Assembly (NCBI GenBank): GCA_027487145.1
Contig: JAIYEC010000008.1
Location: 1 to 12,993 of the forward strand
Source of the DNA: a bacterium
Lineage (GTDB): Bacteria > Patescibacteriota > Minisyncoccia > Phycocordibacterales > UBA918
Direction: 5' to 3'
Length of the DNA: 12,993 bases
Positions 5,496-11,686 of the stretch are shown here, piece by piece. The notes under the pieces were generated by a model. That model worked only from the letters and a program-made list of their open reading frames with translations. It ran no database searches and was not told the origin of the DNA. The first letter of the stretch is position 1. Each line of letters begins with the position of its first letter. Both the position numbers and the translations under genes were made by a program.

Positions 5496-6497
5496 CTATA
5501 GCTTTCCTTGGCTGGCTAAGCTATTCTCCTTACAATTCTCCAACAGTGCTTTTTGAGACGCTTCAGCATTCTCCTTCTTTCCTCCCCAAGCTCGAAGCAT
5601 TGGTTCTTCAATCGCGCGTGAAAATGAGTAGGTGATCGGCCACGGTTGTGGACCCATCTTCGCGATGGCGTTGAGGTTATCAGTCGATCGCTTTGGTGTC
5701 TGCCCACCGGAGAGAAATACAATTCCGGCTACTTCATGCGGAACTGACATATGGAATGTCCTGAGAGTAGCTTGCGCTACCTGCTCTGGAGTCGATACTT
5801 CAGGATGTTTACTTCCGGCTAAAACCATCGATGACTTCAAGATGAGACCGCTAAGGTCTACCTTGTATTCCATCAGTGTCTGGAAGAGAATCTGTAATGT
5901 TCGAGTGGTGACCATCTCCGCCTTTGCAAGCGAGTGATCGCCCTCAAAAATCACTTCTGGTTCGACGATAGGAACGATACCAGCATCTTGCGCTAGCTGC
6001 GCATAACGCGCCAGCTGGAGTGAGTTAAATTTCAAAGATTGATCGGTTGGAAGCTCATCTTCATCGATGGTTACTACCATACGCCACTTAGCAAAACGTG
6101 CTCCCATTTCGTAGTAGTCGGCAAATCGCTTATCAAGGTCATCGAGTCCTTGTGTCACCACCTCTCCTTTAAAGCCATGAAGGTCCTTTACTCCCAGGTC
6201 GACTTTAATTCCTGGCACGATGCCACGCGCGAGAAGAAGGTCAGCAAATGGAACGCCTTCACTCGTTTCATCACGAATTGTGGAGTCGTAAAAAATAACC
6301 CCTGAAATATATTCTTCAATACCCGGAGCTGAAAGCATAATTTCTCGCCATTCACGACGATTTTCTGGGGTGTTTGGTAAGTGAACCATCTCCAGTCGCT
6401 TGGCTGCAGTCGCATCACTCTCGTCTGCTGCAAGAATTCCTTTACCTGAGGCTAAGAGGGCCGCTGCTGTCTCATACAATTTTGTGTTCTTTTTCAT
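5496..6497 (-). CDS. Class I fructose-bisphosphate aldolase
   Basis: This 333-residue Schiff-base aldolase of glycolysis/gluconeogenesis would cleave fructose 1,6-bisphosphate to dihydroxyacetone phosphate and glyceraldehyde 3-phosphate. Class I signatures are GKGILAADES (18-27), GARFAKWR (132-139, Lys-137), IVPIVEPEV (174-182, catalytic Glu region), GLILKSSMVL (217-226, predicted Schiff-base Lys-221), FLSGGQ and SRAIEEPMLRAWGG near the C-terminus. The family usually has LLKPNM; here Lys is followed by SSM. Start: an in-frame ATG at 6533 would add 12 residues, but it lies within the hairpin and promoter region. The ATG at 6497 begins the conserved sequence and follows TATACT (6513-6508) by 10 nt. 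The gene stands alone on the minus strand after the ABC operon and its terminator. A longer C-terminal tail rich in Lys/Glu/Ala is normal for the family. Confidence 0.93.
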   Translation of the reverse strand: MKKNTKLYETAAALLASGKGILAADESDATAAKRLEMVHLPNTPENRREWREIMLSAPGIEEYISGVIFYDSTIRDETSEGVPFADLLLARGIVPGIKVDLGVKDLHGFKGEVVTQGLDDLDKRFADYYEMGARFAKWRMVVTIDEDELPTDQSLKFNSLQLARYAQLAQDAGIVPIVEPEVIFEGDHSLAKAEMVTTRTLQILFQTLMEYKVDLSGLILKSSMVLAGSKHPEVSTPEQVAQATLRTFHMSVPHEVAGIVFLSGGQTPKRSTDNLNAIAKMGPQPWPITYSFSRAIEEPMLRAWGGKKENAEASQKALLENCKENSLASQGKL

Positions 6498-6507
6498 ACT
6501 ACGAGTA

Positions 6508-6513
6508 AGTATA
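6508..6513 (-). promoter_or_regulatory. -10 box of the aldolase gene
   Basis: TATACT on the minus strand ends 10 nt before the ATG at 6497. The upstream terminator hairpin (6516-6544) occupies the -35 region, so a -35 element would have to lie inside the hairpin stem. Confidence 0.5.
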
Positions 6514-6515
6514 AC

Positions 6516-6544
6516 AAAGACCGCGGGTTTCACCCGCGGTCTTT
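6516..6544 (-). terminator. Hairpin terminator after the ABC transporter operon
   Basis: A perfect 13-bp stem (aaagaccgcgggt 6516-6528 and acccgcggtcttt 6532-6544) with a 3-nt loop lies 19 nt after the permease stop. The trailing T-run on the minus strand is short (TCTTTGTT). The structure is symmetrical and abuts the aldolase promoter. Confidence 0.75.
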
Positions 6545-6563
6545 GTAGAATATGTAGATAAGA

Positions 6564-7331
6564 TTATGCTCTAATCTTCCACCCAATTTTGAACAAATAG
6601 GTTAACAGAGTTGCCAGTACAATCACTAGACCGCCTATAACTACCACTCCAATCAATGCATTGGCTTCAGAGTACCCAATCATTGAACTTCGCACCCCGT
6701 CAGCAAAATAGAAGAACGGATTAAGATGAGTAATTGTAGCAGCCAGCGGCGGCAAGAATGTCACTGAGTAGAAAATCCCTCCAAGATATGTTAGCGGTGT
6801 AATCACAAATGTATTTATAACCGTGAGCTGCTCAAATCCTTCAGCCCACAAAGCAACGATGATTCCGAGCATGGCAAAGATAGCCGAGATAGCAGAAATG
6901 TAGAATACAAATGCCAGCGGGTTAACGAGTGATACCGCTCCAAACAGCATACCAACTGCCAAAATCAAGAACGCAACCATAAGCGACCGCACGATGGCAC
7001 TCCCGACAAATCCCACCAACATTTCAAAGTATGAGAACGGTGCAATTAACATTTCTTCAATTCCTCGCGTAAAGCGCATGAAGTAGAGGTTAGAGGAAGC
7101 GCTCGCAAACGACGCATTAACAATTGATAACATCAAGACACCTGGAAATACAAACGAAATGTATGGCACTCCAGCAAAATCATCAATTTTTGTTCCAATT
7201 ACTGTTCCGAAGATAAACAGGTACAGCGCGGCTGATATTACTGGCGCCAGTAGTGTCTGCACGGCAACCCGCATCGTTCGCTTCACCTCTCGGCGAAACA
7301 TGGTGTAGAGACCAATCCAATTTGTATACAT
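6564..7331 (-). CDS. ABC-2 type transporter permease
   Basis: This 255-residue integral membrane subunit of an ABC-2 exporter has six hydrophobic segments at about 23-45, 57-75, 105-132, 136-160, 168-190 and 224-247. It carries the family's intracellular region YFMRFTRGIEEMLIAPFSYF (83-102) and the signature TPLTYLGGIFYSVTFLPP (178-195). This places it near the YadH/NodJ/DrrB-type permeases. The substrate (drug, polysaccharide or lipid) cannot be told. Start: an in-frame ATG at 7397 would overlap the ATPase gene by 65 bp, whereas the ATG at 7331 follows the ATPase TAG by 1 bp and begins a typical cytosolic lead with FRREVKR. The arrangement suggests translational coupling and equal dosage of ATPase and permease, which would form a 2+2 complex. 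Confidence 0.9.
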   Translation of the reverse strand: MYTNWIGLYTMFRREVKRTMRVAVQTLLAPVISAALYLFIFGTVIGTKIDDFAGVPYISFVFPGVLMLSIVNASFASASSNLYFMRFTRGIEEMLIAPFSYFEMLVGFVGSAIVRSLMVAFLILAVGMLFGAVSLVNPLAFVFYISAISAIFAMLGIIVALWAEGFEQLTVINTFVITPLTYLGGIFYSVTFLPPLAATITHLNPFFYFADGVRSSMIGYSEANALIGVVVIGGLVIVLATLLTYLFKIGWKIRA

Positions 7332-7332
7332 A

Positions 7333-8085
7333 CTATTTTTGTTCTTTATCGTCAGCTCGAGTAATTTCAAGGTACCGCTCTTCGACACTCTTACCATCTT
7401 TCATAAATTCCTCTTTTGATCCTTGCGCGACAATCCGACCATGATTAATGATGGCAATTTCGTTACATAGGTACTGAATCTCTTCTAGATAGTGCGATGT
7501 AAGGATGATTGTCTTCCCTCGTTCGTTCATCTCTTTAAGATACGCCCACAAGTCGCGCCGTTGCTCAACATCAACTCCAGCGGTTGGTTCATCAAGAATC
7601 AATAAGTCAGGTGTATGCACCAAAGCTCGACCGAGCATCGCGCGACGCTTAAGGCCACCGGATAACTTTTGGAATTTTACGTGGCGATGTTGCTCTAAGT
7701 CAAAGCGAGTGATGAGGTCATTTATTCGTTTCCACCGCTCTTCGTGTGGGATTGCGTAATAGCCACCCATAAAATCCATTAGCTGTTCAGGGGTAGAAAA
7801 AATATCGACATTAAATTCTTGTGGTGATAATCCGACTTTTGTTCGAGCATTTTTATAGTCTTTCACCACATCAACTCCATCCACCAAGATTTCTCCTGAG
7901 GTTGGTTGGGCGATACCGGTAATACAGTGAATGGTAGTTGACTTCCCTGCTCCATTGGGACCAAGTAATCCAAAGAAGGAACCTCTTGGAACTGTAAGGG
8001 ATATTCCCTCGACAGCGACTTTTTCGGCTTTTCCTGATCCGTACACCTTTCGTAAATTTTTTATTTCGAGCATTGGTTGTGACAT
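7333..8085 (-). CDS. ABC transporter ATP-binding protein (ABC-2 exporter partner)
   Basis: This 250-residue nucleotide-binding subunit would power the adjacent permease. The motifs are complete: Walker A GPNGAGKST (42-50), Q-loop GLSPQE (85-90), signature LSGGLKRRAMLGRALVH (141-157), Walker B LLILDEPTAGVD (161-172) and the switch His in TSHYLEE (196-202). LSGGLKRR is typical of the CcmA/DrrA/YadG group. The ATG at 8085 lies 6 nt after TATACT (8097-8092), predicting a leaderless transcript. The first gene of a two-gene operon, it diverges from prmC across 64 bp. Confidence 0.93.
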   Translation of the reverse strand: MSQPMLEIKNLRKVYGSGKAEKVAVEGISLTVPRGSFFGLLGPNGAGKSTTIHCITGIAQPTSGEILVDGVDVVKDYKNARTKVGLSPQEFNVDIFSTPEQLMDFMGGYYAIPHEERWKRINDLITRFDLEQHRHVKFQKLSGGLKRRAMLGRALVHTPDLLILDEPTAGVDVEQRRDLWAYLKEMNERGKTIILTSHYLEEIQYLCNEIAIINHGRIVAQGSKEEFMKDGKSVEERYLEITRADDKEQK

Positions 8086-8091
8086 GAGTAC

Positions 8092-8133
8092 AGTATAGCA
8101 AAGATATTGCTTATTGACTTTTTTTGGTATAAG
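8092..8133. promoter_or_regulatory. Divergent promoters of the ABC operon (minus) and prmC (plus)
   Basis: Minus strand: TATACT (8097-8092) ends 6 nt before the ATPase ATG at 8085. Plus strand: TGgTATAAG (8125-8133) is an extended -10, with TTGCTT (8107-8112) 15 bp upstream as a possible -35, 16 nt before the prmC ATG at 8150. A second plus-strand -35-like TTGACT (8114-8119) pairs with CATAGT (8136-8141) at 16 bp. Confidence 0.55.
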
Positions 8134-8149
8134 CGCATAGTTATTTTCA

Positions 8150-8917
8150 ATGAGTCAAGAAATTGAGTGGTTGCTGAAGGAGAAGTATCACGGCGAAAAA
8201 AGCGCAGCTTTTTTCGCCGACTGTAAGCGACTCGCGCTTGGTGAACCACTTGGCTACCTCATTGGCCACACACCATTTCTTGATACCGTTATCTACCTAG
8301 ACTCAAAACCGCTTATTCCGCGCCCGGAAACAGAATTTTGGACTGAAGCAGTTATAGCTGATATCAAAACTAGCTATCCCACCCAAAATGACAGTAGAGC
8401 ACCCGGAGAACAGCAACTACGAATTCTTGATCTCTGTGCAGGCTCTGGTTGTATTGGTGTAGCTATCGCCAAAGCCATCCCTGACGCCATGGTTGATTTC
8501 TCTGAGATCGACGAGAGACACCTTTCAACTATCGAAAAAAATCTGACCGAGAACGGGATTAGTAAAGACCAGACTCATATCTACCACTCAAATCTATTTG
8601 AAGCCTTCTCCGGAACCTATCAATACATCGTCTCTAACCCACCATACATTGACATGGACCTCAATCGCACCGATGAATCAGTTTTGGAACATGAGCCATT
8701 CATTGCCCTCTCCGGTGGCCCGGCTGGGCTTGAGGTAATTCAAAAGATCATCGAAGAAGCCCCTAAGCATCTTGAACGTCATGGGCAACTGTGGCTTGAG
8801 CATGAACCAGAGCAATCGCTAGCGATTCGTAACCTCGCTCGAGAACAGAGGTTCGCGGCTATTACCCACAAGGATCAGTACGGAGTCGAACGATACTCAA
8901 TCTTGGTGTTACAATAA
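8150..8917 (+). CDS. prmC: Peptide chain release factor N5-glutamine methyltransferase PrmC (HemK)
   Basis: This 255-residue S-adenosylmethionine-dependent enzyme would methylate the glutamine of the GGQ motif in release factors, improving termination. Motifs are LIPRPETE (55-62), SAM-binding ILDLCAGSGCIGVAIA (92-107), catalytic NPPY (163-166) and HEPFIALSGGPAGLE (181-195), the last being characteristic of PrmC rather than of other N-methyltransferases. The N-terminal helical domain is short: the PRPETE motif starts at residue 57, about 35 earlier than I recall for E. coli PrmC. The loop before the SAM motif is somewhat longer (TSYPTQNDSRAPGEQQ). The 5' coding region contains a 13-bp perfect hairpin (8191-8219). 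It is followed at 5 bp by a small membrane protein gene whose -10 box lies in the prmC 3' end. Confidence 0.9.
   Translation: MSQEIEWLLKEKYHGEKSAAFFADCKRLALGEPLGYLIGHTPFLDTVIYLDSKPLIPRPETEFWTEAVIADIKTSYPTQNDSRAPGEQQLRILDLCAGSGCIGVAIAKAIPDAMVDFSEIDERHLSTIEKNLTENGISKDQTHIYHSNLFEAFSGTYQYIVSNPPYIDMDLNRTDESVLEHEPFIALSGGPAGLEVIQKIIEEAPKHLERHGQLWLEHEPEQSLAIRNLAREQRFAAITHKDQYGVERYSILVLQ
8191..8219. repeat. Perfect 13-bp inverted repeat within the 5' coding region of prmC
   Basis: cggcgaaaaaagc (8191-8203) and gcttttttcgccg (8207-8219) pair perfectly around a gca loop. It resembles a terminator stem with its T-run inside the stem and lies about 40 nt into the message, over codons 14-24. Confidence 0.85.
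8907..8915 (+). promoter_or_regulatory. Extended -10 box inside the 3' end of prmC
   Basis: TGtTACAAT overlaps the last prmC codons and ends 7 nt before the ATG at 8923, the leaderless-type spacing seen elsewhere. No clear -35. It may give the two membrane genes their own transcript. Confidence 0.4.
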
Positions 8918-8922
8918 AAACT

Positions 8923-9174
8923 ATGGATTCAGCACCAAACGTGAGTTTACCTCAAGTTAGCTTTCTACCTGGCTCACTCCCGAGCGGAGACCTTTTTCAG
9001 CTCTTACTGTATGTCACCTTGTTTATCTACGTCATCTTCACCGGAGTTCTGTTCTACCACTGGAACGCGTACTCTAGCGATAAAAAAGTATCTGCCGCAA
9101 CCTATGTTGCCTACCTTATTATTACCATCCCGATGATACTCACTCTCATTACCACTTCAGTAATTATTAAATAG
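8923..9174 (+). CDS. Small two-helix membrane protein of unknown function
   Basis: This 83-residue protein has a polar N-terminus of about 22 residues, two predicted membrane helices (about 24-47 and 58-81) and a short charged loop (YHWNAYSSDKKVSAAT) between them. There are no Cys and no catalytic motif that I recognise. It ends 1 bp before the PH-domain protein start, so the two are almost certainly translated from one message and may act together at the membrane. Reality as a gene is supported by the hydrophobic pattern, tight packing between two genes and the -10 box 7 nt upstream. Confidence 0.75.
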   Translation: MDSAPNVSLPQVSFLPGSLPSGDLFQLLLYVTLFIYVIFTGVLFYHWNAYSSDKKVSAATYVAYLIITIPMILTLITTSVIIK

Positions 9175-9175
9175 T

Positions 9176-9760
9176 ATGTTGCTTGAAAGTTTAGACTTAG
9201 AAGACGGAGAAGATATTCTTATTGTCGTGCGCAAACACTGGTTTGTCTTAGCCAGTGAACTAGCTGGTGTGGTTGTCGGTGCTTTGTTGCCAATTATTCT
9301 TCTTAATATATTTTTTGGCGTATCTGGTTCGTACGAAGTTCTCACCGTAGATACGGCCGCTTATACACCTGAGATAACCTTTCTTACAACAGTCTGGCTT
9401 TTATTTTCTGTTTTCAGTGGTTTTGTTATTTGGACACATTACTTTCTTGATCTTTGGGTTGTGACCGATAGACGTATTATCTCCGTTGAACAGATTCACT
9501 TCTTTAATCGAAATGTTGCCATCTTCCGACTTGAACGACTGCAGGATATTGAATTTACCATTAAAGGTCTCATCCAGACTTTCTTTAATTTTGGAACCAT
9601 TAGCGCCCAGACAGCGGGCCATATGGAAGCCAACTTTACTTCAAACGGGATGCCAAACCCTGACCAGCTACAAGCAATCATTCAAAAAGCGATGGACGGA
9701 CGCTTGGCTGAACTCAATAACCGACCGAATCTATCTGCCTCAGAGATGAGCGGTGAATAG
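9176..9760 (+). CDS. Membrane protein with bacterial PH domain (bPH2/DUF304-like)
   Basis: This 194-residue protein has two membrane helices (about 22-48 and 66-90) followed by a bacterial pleckstrin-homology-like domain (about 90-165). The domain has the recognisable run FLDLWVVTDRRIISVEQ (90-106), then FNRNVAIFRLERLQDIEF (110-127), LIQTFFNFGTISAQTAG (132-148) and a C-terminal PxPDQLQAIIQKAM helix. The tail after about 175 is polar and probably disordered. Such proteins resemble YdbS/YdbT-type membrane PH proteins; their biochemical role is poorly known. It starts 1 bp after the upstream small membrane protein stop and precedes hisS, which has its own promoter. Confidence 0.85.
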   Translation: MLLESLDLEDGEDILIVVRKHWFVLASELAGVVVGALLPIILLNIFFGVSGSYEVLTVDTAAYTPEITFLTTVWLLFSVFSGFVIWTHYFLDLWVVTDRRIISVEQIHFFNRNVAIFRLERLQDIEFTIKGLIQTFFNFGTISAQTAGHMEANFTSNGMPNPDQLQAIIQKAMDGRLAELNNRPNLSASEMSGE

Positions 9761-9761
9761 A

Positions 9762-9790
9762 TTGAACCAAAGCTGGTTTTACCCTACAAT
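9762..9790 (+). promoter_or_regulatory. Promoter of hisS
   Basis: TTGAAC (9762-9767) is separated by 17 bp from TACAAT (9785-9790), which ends 6 nt before the hisS ATG at 9797. The predicted transcript starts at or next to the A of the ATG, so it is leaderless. It starts 1 bp after the PH-protein stop. Confidence 0.8.
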
Positions 9791-9796
9791 CTACCT

Positions 9797-11053
9797 ATGA
9801 GTAACAAACATCTCTCCACCGACGCTTATAAAGGTGTTCGTGACTTCTATCCAGAAGATGCGGCTATTCAACAGTATATTTTTAGTACCTGGGCCAAGAC
9901 CGCTGAGAGCTTTGGTTTTGAGCGGTATGACGCTTCTATTCTCGAACCATCTGACCTCTACAAAGCCAAAGGAGCCGAGAACGAAGAAATGGTCAACGAA
10001 CAGACCTACACCTTCACCGACCGTGGTGACCGCGAAGTCACCCTTCGCCCAGAGATGACACCGACCGTGGCTCGCATGGTCGCCGGTCGCGCCCGCGCAC
10101 TGTCTTTCCCTCTTCGCTGGTACTCAATCCCAAATTGTTTTCGTTACGAACGAATGCAAAGAGGACGGCTGCGTGAATTTTGGCAACTTAACTGCGATAT
10201 CTTTGGCACTACCGATCACACCGCAGACGTCGAGATGATTGCACTGGCATACCAAATTCTTATTGATTTTGGGGCGACACCCGACATGTTCGAGATACGA
10301 GTCAACGACAGGAGATTAATGAATCGATTGTACATTGCACTTGGAGTACCAGAAGAAACAATACCTGCCATCACGAACCTTAATGACAGACGAGATAAAA
10401 TCGATGATCAGTCGTACCGTACGGAACTAAAGAAAATTCTTGGCGGAAATGGTCTTTTGGTGGAAGAAATCATTATGATGTTAGATAAGAGTGATGAGCA
10501 AACTGATGTTGTTATCGCCCTTTCTGAACTTGGTATTACCAACGTAGTATTTGATAAGTCTTTGGCGCGAGGCTTTGATTATTACACTGGTACTGTGTTC
10601 GAGGTCCGGGATACTTCACCAGACAACAACCGCGCTCTGTTAGGTGGTGGTAGATACGATAACTTAACTGGTCTTTTTGGAGGAGATCCTATTCCAGGAA
10701 TTGGCTTTGGTATGGGTGACGTGACCATGCGGGACTTTCTTGAGACACACAAACTGCTCCCGGAAAATCTACAAAAAACTACTTCGACAGTTGTCGCTAT
10801 TCCAGCTGATAGCACTTTCAATCTTGAAGCGCACAAAGCTGCTAAGGTGATCCGTGACTCAGGTATATCAGTCACGACTGATATCGGTACCAAGAAACTT
10901 GGTAAAAAAATTAGCGACGCATCTGATAAAGGCGCAGAATACATTATAGTTGTTGGAGAAGATGAAGTATCATCTCAATCATTCTCTCTTAAAAATCTCT
11001 CGACAGGTGAAGAAACATCTGGCCCGATTAATAAAATTATAGAAAGTCTGTAG
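9797..11053 (+). CDS. hisS: Histidine--tRNA ligase
   Basis: This 418-residue class II aminoacyl-tRNA synthetase would charge tRNA-His. Visible elements are KGVRDFYPEDA near the N-terminus, TLRPEMTPTVAR (82-93), motif 2 FRYERMQRGRLREFWQ (115-130), the histidine-specific LARGFDYYTGTVFEV (256-270), LLGGGRYDNL (281-290), GIGFGMG of motif 3 (301-307) and a complete C-terminal HGTP-type anticodon-binding domain (about 330-418, with KKLGKKISDASDKGAEYIIVVG). Length is normal for the family. The ATG at 9797 is fixed by the promoter 6 nt upstream and by the conserved N-terminus. The stop TAG forms the base of the terminator stem. Two adjacent short inverted repeats occur in the anticodon-domain coding region (10865-10884 and 10888-10904). 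Confidence 0.95.
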   Translation: MSNKHLSTDAYKGVRDFYPEDAAIQQYIFSTWAKTAESFGFERYDASILEPSDLYKAKGAENEEMVNEQTYTFTDRGDREVTLRPEMTPTVARMVAGRARALSFPLRWYSIPNCFRYERMQRGRLREFWQLNCDIFGTTDHTADVEMIALAYQILIDFGATPDMFEIRVNDRRLMNRLYIALGVPEETIPAITNLNDRRDKIDDQSYRTELKKILGGNGLLVEEIIMMLDKSDEQTDVVIALSELGITNVVFDKSLARGFDYYTGTVFEVRDTSPDNNRALLGGGRYDNLTGLFGGDPIPGIGFGMGDVTMRDFLETHKLLPENLQKTTSTVVAIPADSTFNLEAHKAAKVIRDSGISVTTDIGTKKLGKKISDASDKGAEYIIVVGEDEVSSQSFSLKNLSTGEETSGPINKIIESL

Positions 11054-11087
11054 AAAAGTGAGGTGCTAATAGGCACCTCACTTTTCT
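11052..11087 (+). terminator. Rho-independent terminator of hisS
   Basis: A perfect 15-bp stem agaaaagtgaggtgc (11052-11066) / gcacctcacttttct (11073-11087) with a 6-nt loop starts inside the hisS stop codon. The TTTTCTCTT run is on the plus strand. Confidence 0.85.
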
Positions 11088-11093
11088 CTTACG

Positions 11094-11102
11094 TGGTACA
11101 AT
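11094..11102 (+). promoter_or_regulatory. Extended -10 promoter of the exonuclease gene
   Basis: TGgTACAAT, the same extended -10 as rpmG, ends 8 nt before the ATG at 11111. It lies between the hisS terminator and the gene, with no clear -35. This placement excludes the upstream GTG at 11063 as a start. Confidence 0.65.
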
Positions 11103-11110
11103 CCCCCATT

Positions 11111-11686
11111 ATGCGCTACGTCGTCTTTGACCTTGAAACCCAAAACATTTTTCAAGAGGTTGGCTCTAGCGATCCGACGGCTCTTGATATATCCGTTGCC
11201 ACTGCCTACGACAGTGAAACTGATACGTACACAACCGTGACCGTAGATGAACTCCACAAACTCTGGCCAATTATTGAACGAGCTGATGCGTTGGTTGGAT
11301 ACAACAGTAACCATTTTGATATTCCCCTCTTAAACAAATACTACCCTGGTGATCTCACTAGTATCAAAAGCATCGACTTACTCGAGGATATTAAAAATTC
11401 ACTTGGTCGCAGACTTCGCCTTGATAGTGTCGCACAAGCAACAGTTGGTGCCAAAAAATCAGCGGACGGCCTGCAGGCCGTCCGCTGGTGGCGCGAAGGA
11501 AAAATTAAAGAAGTGATGAAGTACTGCGAACAAGATGTGAAAGTAACCAAGCAGGTATTTGAATATGCCCGAAAACATGGACATGTGAAATTTAAAGATG
11601 GAGCCAGGAATCGAGAAATTGTACTCAATACCACCCACTGGGAAGAGCTAGACGGAGGTGCCACCATGACTCATTCTCTATTTTAA
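11111..11686 (+). CDS. Predicted DEDDy-type 3'-5' exonuclease (RNase H-like fold)
   Basis: This 191-residue stand-alone exonuclease domain has Exo I FDLET (6-10, metal ligands Asp-7 and Glu-9), Exo II GYNSNHFDIPLL (63-74, Asp-70) and Exo III YCEQD (138-142, Tyr-138 and Asp-142), the YxxxD signature of DEDDy nucleases. It resembles the exonuclease domain of family B DNA polymerases and YprB-like proteins. The DNA or RNA substrate is not evident. The conserved SADGLQAVRWWREGK segment (117-131) is encoded partly by a 28-bp perfect palindrome. Start: the frame extends to a GTG at 11063, but that lies in the hisS terminator, and the ATG at 11111 starts directly with the conserved first strand and is 8 nt after a -10 box. 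Its stop overlaps that of convergent uppP. Confidence 0.87.
   Translation: MRYVVFDLETQNIFQEVGSSDPTALDISVATAYDSETDTYTTVTVDELHKLWPIIERADALVGYNSNHFDIPLLNKYYPGDLTSIKSIDLLEDIKNSLGRRLRLDSVAQATVGAKKSADGLQAVRWWREGKIKEVMKYCEQDVKVTKQVFEYARKHGHVKFKDGARNREIVLNTTHWEELDGGATMTHSLF
11460..11487. repeat. Perfect 28-bp palindrome in the exonuclease coding region
   Basis: cagcggacggcctg (11460-11473) is followed directly by its exact reverse complement (11474-11487), covering codons 117-126. It is GC-rich (about 79 percent) compared with its surroundings. Confidence 0.9.

Noticed and set aside
6498..6533. Upstream ATG at 6533 for the aldolase
   Set aside because: The extra 12 residues are encoded by the terminator hairpin and the -10 region, and the family sequence begins after the ATG at 6497.
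7332..7397. Upstream ATG at 7397 for the ABC permease
   Set aside because: It would overlap the ATPase gene by 65 bp. The ATG at 7331, 1 bp after the ATPase stop, gives normal coupling and a normal N-terminus.
8814..8827. 14-bp palindrome aatcgctagcgatt in prmC
   Set aside because: About one such perfect 14-bp palindrome is expected by chance in 13 kb.
11063..11110. GTG at 11063 as start of the exonuclease
   Set aside because: It lies inside the hisS terminator stem and upstream of the extended -10. The conserved domain begins at the ATG at 11111.
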